Assembly: GCA_963575645.1 (NCBI GenBank)
Contig: OY754468.1
Location: 6,262,001-6,326,000 of the forward strand
Source: Xanthostigma xanthostigma
Lineage: Eukaryota > Arthropoda > Insecta > Raphidioptera > Raphidiidae
Reading direction: 5' to 3'
DNA: 64,000 bases
Positions 52,740 to 64,000 of this stretch are shown here, one piece after another. Under the pieces are notes generated by a model that saw only the letters and a list, made by a program, of their open reading frames with translations, made no database searches and was not told the DNA's origin. The translations under genes were made by a program, and so were the position numbers. Position 1 is the first letter of the stretch, and each line of letters opens with the position of its first letter.

Positions 52740-55450
52740 TTAAAAGCATTCTCAACTTATTATTTACTTTATAACTCCTATAGGCAAAAATGATCCGGCT
52801 AGAAGCCAAGTACATTCTTAAAAGCAATAAAAACAATAATCTGGCCAGAGACCAAGTAAAAATTGTATAGACAATAAAAAAAAATAATTTCGCGAGAGGC
52901 TAAGTAATTGATAAAAATCTGACTACACGTAAGCCTGCAAGTAATGTTTTCTATATAGATAGTAATATTAAACATTTTTTTCTCTCGAAACACTACAATA
53001 TAAGAATAATTTTTCATCTCATTCTAATATAATATGTCACATATTTCTACATATTTTGTATGTATAATGCTACCTTAATGACCCTCTTGCAAAAATATGA
53101 TTTGATTAATTATTTTATGAATGTAATTTATATAAGCTAAATGCGTTACTGAAACGAGAAACTAAGCATTTCCATAGCTGCATTAAAAATGCATTTCGTA
53201 TTGTAAAACGCAGGAAACAGTTCAAAAATAAAACATACCATGTTTTAGAACATTTTTTAAAATAACCCTTAAAATAAAAACAATATGATGCACGCGTCCT
53301 AAAAAACCTTATCTGTTTATCAACAATAAATAATAATTAATTGTAAAAAATTCGGACTTGCATCACACGACAGAATTATTGGGTTATTAGCATCATTTAC
53401 GTCTATAACGTATTTTTAAGCAAATATGTTTAACTTTTATCAAACAATTTTTGACATTCATCTGTCCATGAAAATTAAACATCTTCACACAACAAATTAT
53501 ATAACGGTTTCAATTCCATAGCTAAAGGAATATGCTTATAATACCGAGTTTCCAATTTTGTAATAACTGTCCGATAATTTTAAACGTATGGTTAAGGTTA
53601 TCAAATAATAAATAATATATTAAGGTATAAAAAAAGATCAAATTTTAGGAACATAGTATATTCGAACAATAATGATCTTGGTAGTACAACTGCGTAATTG
53701 TTTAATGTCTAAAATTAATTATTGTTTAACAAAATATATGATTTTACAGTATTTTTGTTTCATTTTATACACATAATGCACTTATGCTTAGTTTTTCATT
53801 TCAAAATATTTTACGTTAACACCGACTTTACTAACATTTATTGATGGAATGCCCATATTATGTAGTCCAAGAGCTGGTGATCAAAATTTGCATAGATCTT
53901 GTAAGCACATTAATATTTTGAGGGATGCAAATAAATACACTACGGCTAACAAGTCAGCGATTGGGGTACCTGGTGCCGGAGTGGTTTAAAATATGTAAAA
54001 AACCGAGGGTTTTGTAAAAGGTGAAATGTAGTAAGGGAGGGGGGCCTAGTGGGGTGCTTAGCACTCAAGCATACCTACCTGATAAAATATTATGATTAAA
54101 CAACTCAATATCATGGTTTGATGCATTGTGGACGATTATGAATATATTTTTCTCGATAACGATAAGAAATCTACGATATGTGAATACATAAATGAAAAAT
54201 GGCATTTGCCCCGCTATGCCCCGCATATGGGGGTAAAGTGGAATACCCTAATAGTTTTTATTATCAATCATCATAAACTTCTGTTTTAAAACTAAAGAAA
54301 CAAAAGAACAAACAAACCAACGTTACTAATTAAATGTACACTGCTAAAAAACGAAATATTAACCACCACAATACATAAACAGGTTAGAAAAACAAGTGCT
54401 GTTTAATTTCGCGGGTTTTTTTTAACGAAAATACTGATTTCGAGACTTTTGTTTATATAGCATAAACGGCTGTCGAAATGCCGTGGATCGCTCATGAAGG
54501 TCACGCGCCGACTGACGACCAATCAAAGCGAGCCGTTTGACACTTTGCACGGCGTTTCATTCGAGCCGCATGAGGTATTCCCCGCTAGGCCCCGCTACCT
54601 CAATTTGCCCCCCCATGCCTAGTGTTAATTTTTTGAATATGATTTATGAAAAAACAGTTAGCGCTCACGTCGATTGAAGATCCAAACTTCTACCTACTGT
54701 CTATCAAAATAAGGTCTGAAACTTTTTTTTTATAAGTTATGCTCAGTAATTTAACATTGCGCCGAATTTCAGCTTTTTCAAAACATTCGGTTTTTTAATA
54801 CACTGACATGATTAGTACCTATATTTATTTACATCCTAAATATTGATCAATCTCAAAATATCAGCTCTTACAAAAATTCTTGCAATTTTTGACTTCGAAT
54901 TCTTGGGCTAATATAAAGTACCTATAAATTTACCTTTAGGGAATGTGAAAAGACATTTTGTATAACATTTAATCTTAATTGCTAATATTTAGAATCATGA
55001 ATCTAAGGATGAATGTTAGTCACTTATTTTTTAAATATCGACAAAGCAATTGTATTTTTCAATTTGTAAATGTGGACGAAATGAGTGCATGTTTTACTGA
55101 CATTTTTATGACTTTTTTATTGCGTAAACGGCATGATGTGCATAGCAATTACTTATTTATCAACGATGAATTGCTACTGTTTTTTTTATTCACCAACGTC
55201 ACTAGGTCTAAAGATGCAATTAGTAATTTGAAAAGTTTCATGGGTGCATATATTTTAATTGAATGCCAGCTACGTATATTCACTGATTGTTTATTACAAT
55301 ATTTCATTTTTATTTTTTGACACGACATTCCATTATAAAAATTAACAAAGTCTTTCAAGTCTTTTACATTTTTTTCAAATATAATTTCATTCTTTTACAG
55401 TATGCAGACAAAATATTTTTAACACGTTCATTTTGTTTTTCCCCTTCGAA
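52740..55450. other. AT-rich sequence with few landmarks
   Basis: No exon or tRNA was found. A GC-richer patch with repeated CCCCGCTATGCCCCGC / CCCCGCTAGGCCCCGC phrases (54210-54235, 54582-54600) may mark the ends of a decayed inverted-repeat element around 54.2-54.6 kb, but no clean terminus can be drawn. Confidence 0.35.
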
Positions 55451-55458
55451 GTTATAAT

Positions 55459-55968
55459 GGGTGTCCCAATACGATTGATATCCAATTTGATAATAACGCC
55501 ATTTGTAAACCGTCAATTTATTGTTCGCTTTGTTGAAATAAATGCAATCAATAAATGAATAGTAGAATAATGGGAACTTGGACTAAATAAAACAAATGCT
55601 AAGTTTTTCAAATTTGCAAAGTTTCGTAGATTGTTTGTCTACTTCTTCAGCCAAGTTTATAGGTTAGCTTTCTTGTTGACATTTCATTAAGTCAATCACT
55701 CTCGTCATTATTAAAATTAGTAAGCTCCGTGGCAAATATGATATTCATCAAATATATTATTTATTTGACTTTTGTTAAATAAAATTTCAAATCAAATGCC
55801 CAAAAATAAACAAATAATCATGCAAAGATACACCATCCAATGACACTAAGAAATCATTTAATTATGGCAGTTGGATGTGTGAATTGCCTTTTTTTTCAAT
55901 AACACGAAAAATAAATGGACAGTTTTTAAATGTCATTATTAAATTGTATCAATCGTATTGGAACACTC
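55459..55968. mobile_element. 510-bp element with GGGTGTCCCAATACGATTGA ends
   Basis: The left end (GGGTGTCCCAATACGATTGA then TATCCAATTT) and right end (AAATTGTATCAATCGTATTGG then AACACTC, read as two parts) are ~30-bp inverted repeats. GTTATAAT is directly repeated at 55451-55458 and 55969-55976. Ends look mariner-like but the 8-bp repeat does not fit a TA target. It is non-coding. Confidence 0.75.
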
Positions 55969-55976
55969 GTTATAAT

Positions 55977-56900
55977 CACTGATCAAAGAGAAAAATATGA
56001 AATGTTTTTCTTAACAGTAACTAACTCAGATAAAGTCTACTTCATCTTCACTTTTGAGTTGCATTTGTTTATTCGTTCTGCAAGGCTTTTAAATCGAGTA
56101 CAGTCAGCTGTTAATAATTCGTTTAGTAGCAAAACATGTCAATCATTGAGCAATCCAGTTTAAAGATATTTACACTACTGTCCTGTAAGATCGACCAAGG
56201 CACGTATCGACCACCAACATCATGGAATAAATGAACCATAGCTGATTCATTTAGGTGCTTTTCGGACTGAACTACTCCAACCAGATCAGAATTGTTAGAA
56301 ATATATTTTCCAACAAGCGGATATGTTATTAAAAGCAGCCCTTAATGCACACTCTATTAAACATGACATTGAAAATTCAATTTTACTTCTGAAGGTGATA
56401 CTCTGGGAGGACTTACTTTAGAACCAAGTTTGAACATTCCGAAGAGTCCGAGAAATGATCAACAAAACAAGCAGTTCTAACAGTCCAAGGAGTTCTGTGG
56501 TGCCAATAAACGTTTTAGAACTGCACCAATAAACACATTTTTTATAAACGGTGGTTGATGCCGTCTTGGAAATTATCCAGATGATGCTCTGACATCAATT
56601 TTAAATATGAGAGACCCAAAGGAACAATGTGCGCAGCTGTGTAGTTGCTTTCATAATAACTTCTATTTTTTTTTTCTCGGCTAGCCTAAGTGCTAAGAAG
56701 TTCTTATGCATTTCAAGGAACGATTTAAAAAAATCAAATAACTATCTGCCATTTTGTTTCCAGCTGTTTTAGTATTGGATGACACGTGTGGGAATGATTG
56801 AAATGCTCCAAAACGAATTGCGTTCATTCTTTTGACAAATTCGATGTTTATTTGTCTTAAATATTCCCTCATATTTTTTGTATATTAATAATTATATATA
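55977..56900. other. Unassigned sequence
   Basis: 56040-56660 is slightly less AT-rich and may be a decayed coding region, but I find no motif in any frame. Confidence 0.3.
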
Positions 56901-56902
56901 TA

Positions 56903-57331
56903 GGGTGACTGGTAATTGCTCGTATTCTTCTCGTGAGAAGAAACTATGACTAATTTGAATGATTTAACCTCTATCACTTAGGGGTCGGAAATGCGTTATA
57001 TTTTTATAATAATGACACTTCTGTGAAGAATTTTTATTTTATTTTTTTTTTATTTATTGTAAGTTTTAACAGACACTAACAGTAAATTTCGTGGTTTGAA
57101 GCTTTAGGAAGGTTGGCCAATTAGTAAGCTATCAGATCATGGAAAAATTCAGGCCAAAAATTGAGAATATTTTTTTTTTAATTTTTAACTGCCAAAATTC
57201 GGATTTTTGTAATAAGAGAACATAAGTAGATTTTCTCGAAAATGACGCATTTACGATCCCCAAGTAAATCATTCTAAATTAGTCATAGTTTCTTCTCCCG
57301 AGAGAGGAATACGAGCAATTACCCGTCACCG
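56903..57331. mobile_element. TA-flanked element with ~70-bp inverted ends
   Basis: GGGTGACTGGTAATTGCTCG with AAACTATGACTAATTTGAAT at the left mirrors CGAGCAATTACCCGTCACC with TAAATTAGTCATAGTTTC at the right. TA is on each side. Tc1/mariner-type. Confidence 0.8.
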
Positions 57332-57501
57332 TATATATTAGAAGTTATTATCTATTTAAGGCCAGTTGAATAGTTAGTATAGAAAATAAATCCCTACTGT
57401 AGCACCTTTTTTCTTTGAGTTCAGGTTTTTTTTTTTAATTTGCAAAGAAAATGCAGTTGCTTCGAACTTTCCACTTCCTAGTAGGACAGTTGTATAATCT
57501 T

Positions 57502-57845
57502 CAAATAAATAAAATTGTCGACCAATTTTTCTCAGACCAATATATTCACAAAAAATAATAAAATTACAAATCAATATAACACAAGATGACGTTTCGATCC
57601 GGATTTGGATCTTCTTCAGAAATATCTAAAAATATAAAAATTAATTAGATAATAAATAACTTAATACTAATTAATTTTTATATTTTTAGATATTTCTGAA
57701 GAAGATCCAAATCCGCATCGAAACGTCAACTTGTGTTATATTGATTTGTAATTTTATTATTTTTTGTCAATATATTGGTCTGAGAAAAATTGGTCGACAA
57801 TTTTATTTATTTGAAGATTTCTATTCAGACGTTAATCAAAGATTT
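57502..57845. mobile_element. Penelope-like palindromic insertion with 17-bp target duplication
   Basis: Two ~155-bp inverted arms meet near 57660. Each arm has the hammerhead-like core CTGAAGA...GATCC...GGATC/GCATC...GAAACGTC (57588-57619 minus, 57696-57728 plus). The 17-mer GACAGTTGTATAATCTT is directly repeated at 57485-57501 and 57846-57862. Inverted tandem insertion and variable-length duplications are typical of Penelope-like elements; no protein is encoded here. Confidence 0.55.
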
Positions 57846-57862
57846 GACAGTTGTATAATCTT

Positions 57863-59712
57863 TAATAACTTACGAATTATTTATATTCAATTAATTTTTA
57901 ACAAAAATGTTAGGTACTTAAAAACATCAAGCATTTGTTTTCCGTTACTTTACTAATCACTGAAGGTGTAACATTAACAAACAAGTAAACGTCCAGCAAT
58001 TTAAAACAATTCTGTAAAATGAAAGATATACTGAAGTAACCATTAAAAATCAATTTTTAAAGTTTTATTAACAGCTGATTGTATTTAATTTTTGTACACA
58101 CTGATTTAACATTGTATAATCATAAGCTTAATCTTAACAATCGTTTGGACGTTACATTTTCTGCGCTCCTTCCTTATGCGTGTCTGTTACATAATTTTAT
58201 CACCAAAGGTACTTAAAATAATATCAACTAACTACGTTCCAGTAAATAGTAAAGAATATATTGTTTTAAAGCGAACACACTTTCAACAAATTCTTACTCT
58301 GTTAAACCCATCGTCACACGATTATATAAGATTTTTAATACGAACGCATAACACTGCCATGTATGTTTGGATAGCCGACACTGCAGCCCTCACTCCAAGT
58401 TAAAATGAACGTCCCACATCTTGTTGGGATCATTTCTCGAGCAGACGCCGTAGATTATGTTCGCGTTCCGACGAATTCAATGGATGCCCAAGCGATCATT
58501 TTTTTTTTCACGGCGTCGATAATTATTATTTTTGACCCAACGTGACTGGACGCGCACATGGTCCGAAAAAGATCCATACAAAATGTCTGACGTTCTATTG
58601 TCTTTTTCCCTATTTTGGTACAATGAGTTATCTGCATGATATAGATCGGTGTTCTTCTGTACAGAAAAATACAGCTGATTCGCAAGGTCGAATTTTAAAA
58701 GACCTTAGGCTAACTATGGAATGAAGCACATGTAGGTACTAAGTAGCTTTAATAGAACTTGGCGAGCGAAGCAATAGTATTATTATTATTATGATTATAC
58801 GTTGATAACCTCAAATGTCGAGGGTCTATAATCTACATAAAATTGTGAGTTGCGAATTATTCGCAGGAACACAAAATTTACACAGATGTTCGATGGAAAT
58901 TCAAGCGAATAGTTTGAAAAAGATTATTGTTTTTATACTCGTATATACCTATATAAATAATGGTCGTATGACGATGTTTTTAATTGCTATTTTAACGTCG
59001 ATTTTTTGTAAAATATCCTTTCTTTTCTTAGTATTTTATGATCTAGTAAAATAATTATATATTTACAGAGGCTATGTACAACAAAATATTACATATTTAA
59101 ACTAACTATAAAATGTTAATATTTCGCACAGCAAAAACAAAACGGTTCTGCCGAGAGAACTACAATTTATTTCAAGCATTCGTCTTTATTTAATTGGAAC
59201 TTATTTTATTCGGTTCATACGAACAATTTGGAATATTTGAACTGGATTACAAATATATTTATTTACATATTTAAAATATTCAAAAATGTTAGGTTAAAGT
59301 TAATAATACAGATGGAACGTTTTCTGTCGACTTGGTCGCCAACTTGGCACGTCATCCTATGTCAAAAATAGTCAATACTATGGTGACGTCTAAACAGAGA
59401 ACGACCGCGACGCGACAGCACGAAACTGTCGCCGCGACAATCGTCTTATCTCTAACATAGAACAACGTACCGATTCGGCAGGAAATTCACAATCTGTTAT
59501 TCCCCTAACCGTAACTGTACTATTTTGGAACACGTTACGTTTTTAGCGCGTTCGTTAAATTAAATTAAATAGACTTAGTCTACAACTAAAGTCATTAGAG
59601 TCTAAAAGTGTAAAATAAGTGTGCTTATTTTGTTTTCCTTAATATTACCGTGTGAATGACATCCACGGAATAGAACTATGTGAACGGGGCTTTATATTGC
59701 CGTATTAGTTTT
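57863..59712. other. AT-rich sequence, no supported feature
   Basis: The segment 59340-59470 is GC-richer (ACCGCGACGCGACAGCACG) without ORF or repeat partner. Confidence 0.35.
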
Positions 59713-59715
59713 TAA

Positions 59716-60193
59716 TGCCTCCACTACACACGTGGCCAGCACCGCCACTCAAATAAGTGCCTATCATCGCCGCGATGATTGCCTAGCCGTCCACACAATC
59801 GTGCCGGTTCATTCACTCACTGTCATCCGTTCGACATGGATGTCGAAAGTGCATTTCAAATACATGGTTCTTTTTGGTAGAGTTCTATAAATTTAAATGT
59901 CTCTGTGTTGGTCCACGCATACGTAGACATTGTCTTCGCGCTAAACACCACAAAAACAATTAAATAAATAAACAATTTCACGCAATTTCTCCCTCAACCT
60001 CTGCCGTGCGACTGAATGCTGGCCGATTGTGTGTACGCGCGCACGATGCTGGCCACGCATTCCTTTGATGTACCGACAATCAACCGATTACTGCCGATTA
60101 CAGGCGATTATGTCCACGCACCGACGAACATGCCCTCTACACATTCGTGAGTGCCTGTAAGTGGCGGTGCTGGCCACTCGTGTAGTGGAGGCA
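59716..60193. mobile_element. 478-bp PIF/Harbinger-like short element
   Basis: TGCCTCCACTACACACGTGG followed by CCAGCACCGCCACT, and the mirrored AGTGGCGGTGCTGG with CCACTCGTGTAGTGGAGGCA, form ~36-bp inverted repeats. TAA is duplicated at 59713-59715 and 60194-60196, the TWA target of PIF/Harbinger. Several internal GTCCACGCA/GTCCACACA and CCGATTACAGGCGATTA phrases may be transposase-binding sites. Confidence 0.8.
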
Positions 60194-60196
60194 TAA

Positions 60197-61041
60197 GATG
60201 CGTAGCTGTTGAAATATTTAGGTTTCGATTTTATTTACTGATGAAAACAAATGAATAATATTGAAGTTATGGCGTCCAATGAGACATTTTTTTACACCGT
60301 TTACACAACTTTAAAACATTACCTCAGACTGTTGTGTAAACAATTCGAGATTAAATGTGTTTTTTTTTCTGTGATATTGTGTATTTTTATTGCTGATGAG
60401 TAATCCTTTGTATAGCAATAACAAATTTATGTTTAAATATTCTGGGATTATCGACAATTACTAATTAAAAAAGACATTACTAAATTAATTTTAAAAATGA
60501 CACATTGAAATAAATCGATCTATTCAACAGATTAATATAATGTTTTTCCTGTGCCATATTTGCTTTCTATAGATTCTAGATAAAATATAATTTATATTAA
60601 CAAAATCATTCCCCATTTTCGTCTAGAAAAAAATGTTATGAGTGAAAAAATTAGCGATCAAAAATAGTCGACGTCTGTAAAAAATGAAAATTCCCTAGAG
60701 TAAAGGTTATTCCCGACTATCACCCACCTGTGTACGACAACTTTTTATATTTATAGTTGACAAAACAGAGTATTACATAACATCTGTGTAATCAATTATA
60801 ATGTTATTACTTTAATTTTCTAGTATCGTATTTTACCGACAATGAAGTATGCGAAGATAGCTATCTATAAAATATTAATTTGCAACTAAGTTATACACCA
60901 AGCAACAGATGTGTAACTCACAGGCAAATGAATAATTTACATTGCACCGATAGAATTTGTATATTGCCGAAAAATACAAAACTAGAGATTTACCATCATC
61001 TTGTAGAGAATTTCATCTCATTAACGTAAATAGATTTTGAT
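60197..61041. other. AT-rich sequence, nothing recognised
   Basis: No coding or bounded repeat feature is visible. Confidence 0.4.
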
Positions 61042-61486
61042 AGGGGCGGATCTACATAGGGCTATAATAGGGTTTAATCTCTGGGCCTCCAAGTGTTAAA
61101 AGACCACAAAAATTGAATTATTATATTTTATTATCATAAATTTTTATAACAATTTTTTAAGTGAATATTGGCAATTTTTATTGGTGATTATTCACAAATT
61201 TTTGGGTGATTTTTGTTAAATTTTTGGGTAAATTCTAACAATCTTTTGGTGACTTTTTCACAATTTATTTTTGATGATTTTTGACAATTTTTTGGTGATT
61301 TTTGCCAAATTTCTTGGTGAATTTTTAGTATTATTTATTTGATCAGATCAGTAAGTTTCAATTCTGATTTTGATGTTATTAAAAATGAATTTTAAATCCC
61401 AAATTAAAGATTCTAAACTTAAAAAAAAATATATCTCCGTTGAACTTCAGTAAGTCCTAGGCACCGAAAAATCTAAATCCGCCCCT
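61042..61486. mobile_element. hAT-like element (AGGGGCGGAT ends) with internal minisatellite
   Basis: AGGGGCGGATCTACATAGG and AAATCTAAATCCGCCCCT are inverted. The middle (61155-61330) is a degenerate array of ~25-30-bp units of the form TTTTTTGGTGATTTTTGACA. Flanks contain TTTTGAT and CTTTGAT but not in perfect register. Confidence 0.6.
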
Positions 61487-61651
61487 CAGCTTTGATGATG
61501 TCTCCACAAATAATCGAGATACCTACAGGCCTGGGGAGTCTTGTCTGGGACATACACGTTATATAATAATCTATCCTGTAAAATTTAAGGACTAATTAAA
61601 CTAGAGTGAATCCGCAGGGAATTCACTTTAATTTGAATAGTTCTCTAAATA

Positions 61652-62081
61652 CAGGTGTCCCGGGAGGAATCTTCCAAACATCAGGGGGCGTAATCCTTAG
61701 GTCATTTGGAGCATAAAAAATATATCAACGCAAGTCCGATGCGGAGAATTGTTGATGCTACAAATGAAAGTAAGGTTTATCCTCAAATACTTCAGGATTT
61801 CATCGTGCTCAAAGTAACGGATTCATTACTATTAACATGTAGCTCATTTATGTTATTACTCCTTCATATTTCGCTGATGATGTCAGCTGTTTAGCATCTA
61901 TAATCTACCCGCTCTCTCTCCTTTAAATTGTAATTTTTGTTAAATATAAACTATTGTCTGATTAAAACAAAAACTCCCTAACCTTTCTGAATCGACCCTA
62001 TTTACATTTTTTTTTTTTTGCTTAAAATGACCTAAGGAATAATATATCCCTGAAATTGGGCAGATTCCTCCCGTGACACCC
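61652..62081. mobile_element. TA-flanked element with CAGGTGTCCCGGGAGGAAT ends
   Basis: Ends CAGGTGTCCCGGGAGGAAT and ATTCCTCCCGTGACACCC extend inward as TCCTTAGGTCATTTGGAGCA / AAAATGACCTAAGGA, giving ~60-bp imperfect inverted repeats. TA is on both sides. Confidence 0.75.
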
Positions 62082-63340
62082 TATATTTTACTAGAGTAGG
62101 TGCTCGGCCCCAGTGTCTCTATCTGAAGAAATACTACTTAGCGAAATTTAATTTTAATGGATTTATCTGACTGATTATTTATGAATATAGATTGTTGAAA
62201 TTTTTTTTATACTTCTGTACATAACGAACATGTATCTAGATTATGTTTTCTCTTTTTAGGGGTGATTAATAATTTTTTAATATAAGTAGGAAAAATTAAC
62301 CCGAAACTTCAAAGCATTTTAAAGTCATAATCGCAATGTACATCGATGAACTGGGCTGTAATAACTATTTATTAATTAAATATTGATTTATCGAATTATC
62401 GTTTTGAACTGTTTCGTGTTTTAGAAGTACATACGGATCTATTTGGCACTACACTTGTTCAAATAGCAGAAATATTTCTGGTATAAAGATTGTCGCTTAT
62501 ATGGATTTTTCACATAACTCCTTTATTGCAAGACTCCAGGTACTGACTCGGAAACTGATAAAATTATTCAATAAAATTTTATTAAGAATTCTAATCAGAC
62601 GTTAATCAAAGATCTGATAGAATTAAGTGTCAATTGAATTTTTTATTTATTATTTAAAAATATTACATTGATTCTCGGTACCACGAATGTTGGTGCTCTT
62701 AAAAGAAGATTTCGTTTGACTAGAATAAAATTTTGTATACTTTAATGAAATCGACGTTGATCTTAAAATTCAATTATACTGTTTTTACTTTTTTAGTGAC
62801 TTTTTTTGAAGGCGATCCAATTTTTTTATGAATAGTTTTTTTAAATCTATACAGATTTATTATACAGGGTGGTCTGCTCAAGTGTAAGTAAGGATTTAAC
62901 ATGTAAAATCGTAAATTTGCAAATTCCTGCTCCCCTGATTTTTTTAGAGCAAAACTTCATTGAGTCAAAAATGATCACTTAGTTATAACGAAAATAATTT
63001 CTATACAATGTAGTTACTAGAAATGCTCATTTTTAACGCTTTTATTATTAATTTGTCAGAAAAAATATTCTTGATAAAAAATGTGTGTGTGCTTTAAATC
63101 CTAAAATGAGCTAATTAGAATCGATAAAGCTCTTCTTGCATACGGGGAGGTATTGAAGTTCAGATTTGGTTCACCGAATCGAATCCCCAAGAGAGTTTTT
63201 CTATTTTTTCCCCCGCTCCCCTAAATGAGGGTAGTTTACCAATGAACAAAAATAGAAACTTATGATATTCTCTCAGTCTGGGTTTTCCAAAACAAATGAA
63301 AGTCGTCGTACTGTAGGGGATTTTTGATGACATATCGATT
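62082..63340. other. AT-rich sequence with repeat fragments
   Basis: 62580-62620 repeats TCAGACGTTAATCAAAGAT (19 bases) also at 57830-57846. 62785-62830 resembles 43285-43335. TACAGGGTGGTCTGCTCAAG at ~62871 looks like one end of a TA-type element whose partner I cannot find. Confidence 0.4.
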
Positions 63341-63359
63341 TATTTGCAGAGCTTGCGCT

Positions 63360-63765
63360 GTGCTGTTGTGAATGAGTTGCCAGACCAAATCAAACCCCAG
63401 TTCAACAATAAAAATTTCAACATTGTGTTGAAAAACTATCTTTTGGAAAAGTGTCTATACCAGGGGCGGGCAAATCTTTTGATCGCTGGGCCACATAGCT
63501 GATGAAAATTTTCAGAGAAAAAAAAAGGTCCTCACATTCCATTTCCGCATTTGGAGAGCAAAAAAAAAAAATGTCTCACATTCTATTCCCGCATTTGCTA
63601 TTTCTTTACTATTTTTCTAAAATTTATAAAATGCTTCGCGGGCCGGACAAAATTGTGCTGCGGGCCGCCATTTGCCCAGGCCTGGTCTATACTATGTTTT
63701 GTAATTTTATGATGGCTTGTCCACATCTTGAATGCACTACTGGATTAATAAAATTATTACTAGCC
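63360..63765 (+). pseudogene. C-terminus of a LINE reverse transcriptase, split by a hAT element
   Basis: Reads VNELPDQIKPQFNNKNFNIV and LKNYLLEKCLY up to 63460, then resumes after the insertion as TMFCNFMMACPHLEC. LP(D/N)xIK...F...LKxYLL is the usual C-terminal signature of Jockey/CR1-group polyproteins, parallel to LPNSVKTLPLNIFRNKIK in the copy at 13703-14710. All catalytic parts are absent. Confidence 0.65.
63461..63684. mobile_element. 224-bp hAT miniature element (CAGGGGCGGGCAAA ends)
   Basis: CAGGGGCGGGCAAATC and TTTGCCCAGGCCTG are inverted, with CGGGCCGG and CTGGGCCAC subterminal motifs. A perfect 8-bp duplication GTCTATAC (63453-63460, 63685-63692) interrupts the reverse transcriptase frame. 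Confidence 0.93.
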
Positions 63766-64000
63766 GTCCTGTTGCTCAAATTTAGTAATGCAACACATTT
63801 ACTGTTTAATTTGATAACTAAAAGTGAATCGTAATTATTTTGACATACCTAATACAAATTGTTTTTTTAAAGTCTGCTCATAATATATGATCTAAGTTGT
63901 AACGTTAAAAATCGATTGCCAACCCTTAAAATTTACTTATCGCGATTCTGACACCCTATTGCACATGTGTACGCCGTGCCCTTTCAAACGACACCTCGAT

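Noticed and set aside
1-64000. CRISPR array, prophage or operon
   Set aside because: No regularly spaced identical repeats with unique spacers exist. Spliced exon, SINEs, LINEs and hAT elements show a eukaryotic genome; tandem arrays at 11.0, 36.1, 46.4 and 47.2 kb lack spacers.

Overview
The window is AT-rich, intron-like and packed with transposable elements, as expected of an insect genome. Two intact minus-strand genes at 18.4-18.8 kb and 22.2-22.7 kb encode secreted 12-residue-repeat, cysteine-rich proteins of the Tenebrio/Dendroides-type beetle antifreeze family. That makes a beetle, probably Tenebrionoidea, the most likely source; this is an inference from that family. The only other host coding sequence I can support is one internal exon (4819-5031, plus strand) of an unidentified gene. 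Much of the window may therefore be intron or intergenic DNA downstream of that exon.

Layout. 0.6-2.9 kb: a ~650-bp-arm inverted repeat around a truncated ORF with a PIN/XPG-like nuclease signature and a CXC (tesmin/TSO1-like) tail. 3-9 kb: hAT-type short elements with 8-bp target duplications, the host exon, and a Penelope-like fragment beside the exon. 9-15 kb: a tRNA-derived SINE, a D41D mariner broken by an RTE fragment and a long repeat, and a Jockey-like reverse transcriptase inside a palindromic-end element. 15-24 kb: the antifreeze-like locus, a direct duplication of a block holding the gene, its promoter and a piece of mobile element at its 3' end, each copy cut by different later insertions. 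24-50 kb: LINE tails, foldback elements, hAT elements and SINE/tRNA-like sequences, many nested. 50-64 kb: fewer but well-delimited short elements (piggyBac-like TTAA, PIF/Harbinger-like TAA, TA-flanked and hAT-like), a Penelope-like palindrome, and a reverse transcriptase remnant split by a hAT element.

How the parts interact. The two antifreeze-like genes share a TATA/initiator promoter, a signal peptide and the repeat solenoid, and differ by exactly one 12-residue coil. In both, the last codons, the stop and (in the distal copy) the AATAAA signals fall in sequence homologous to one repeat family, here called family F, which recurs at least seven times in the window. Family F also abuts the host exon and supplies a T-run at its splice acceptor. 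The Thr-x-Thr ice-binding array of known beetle antifreeze proteins is largely degraded here, so these may be relatives with altered or lost ice binding.
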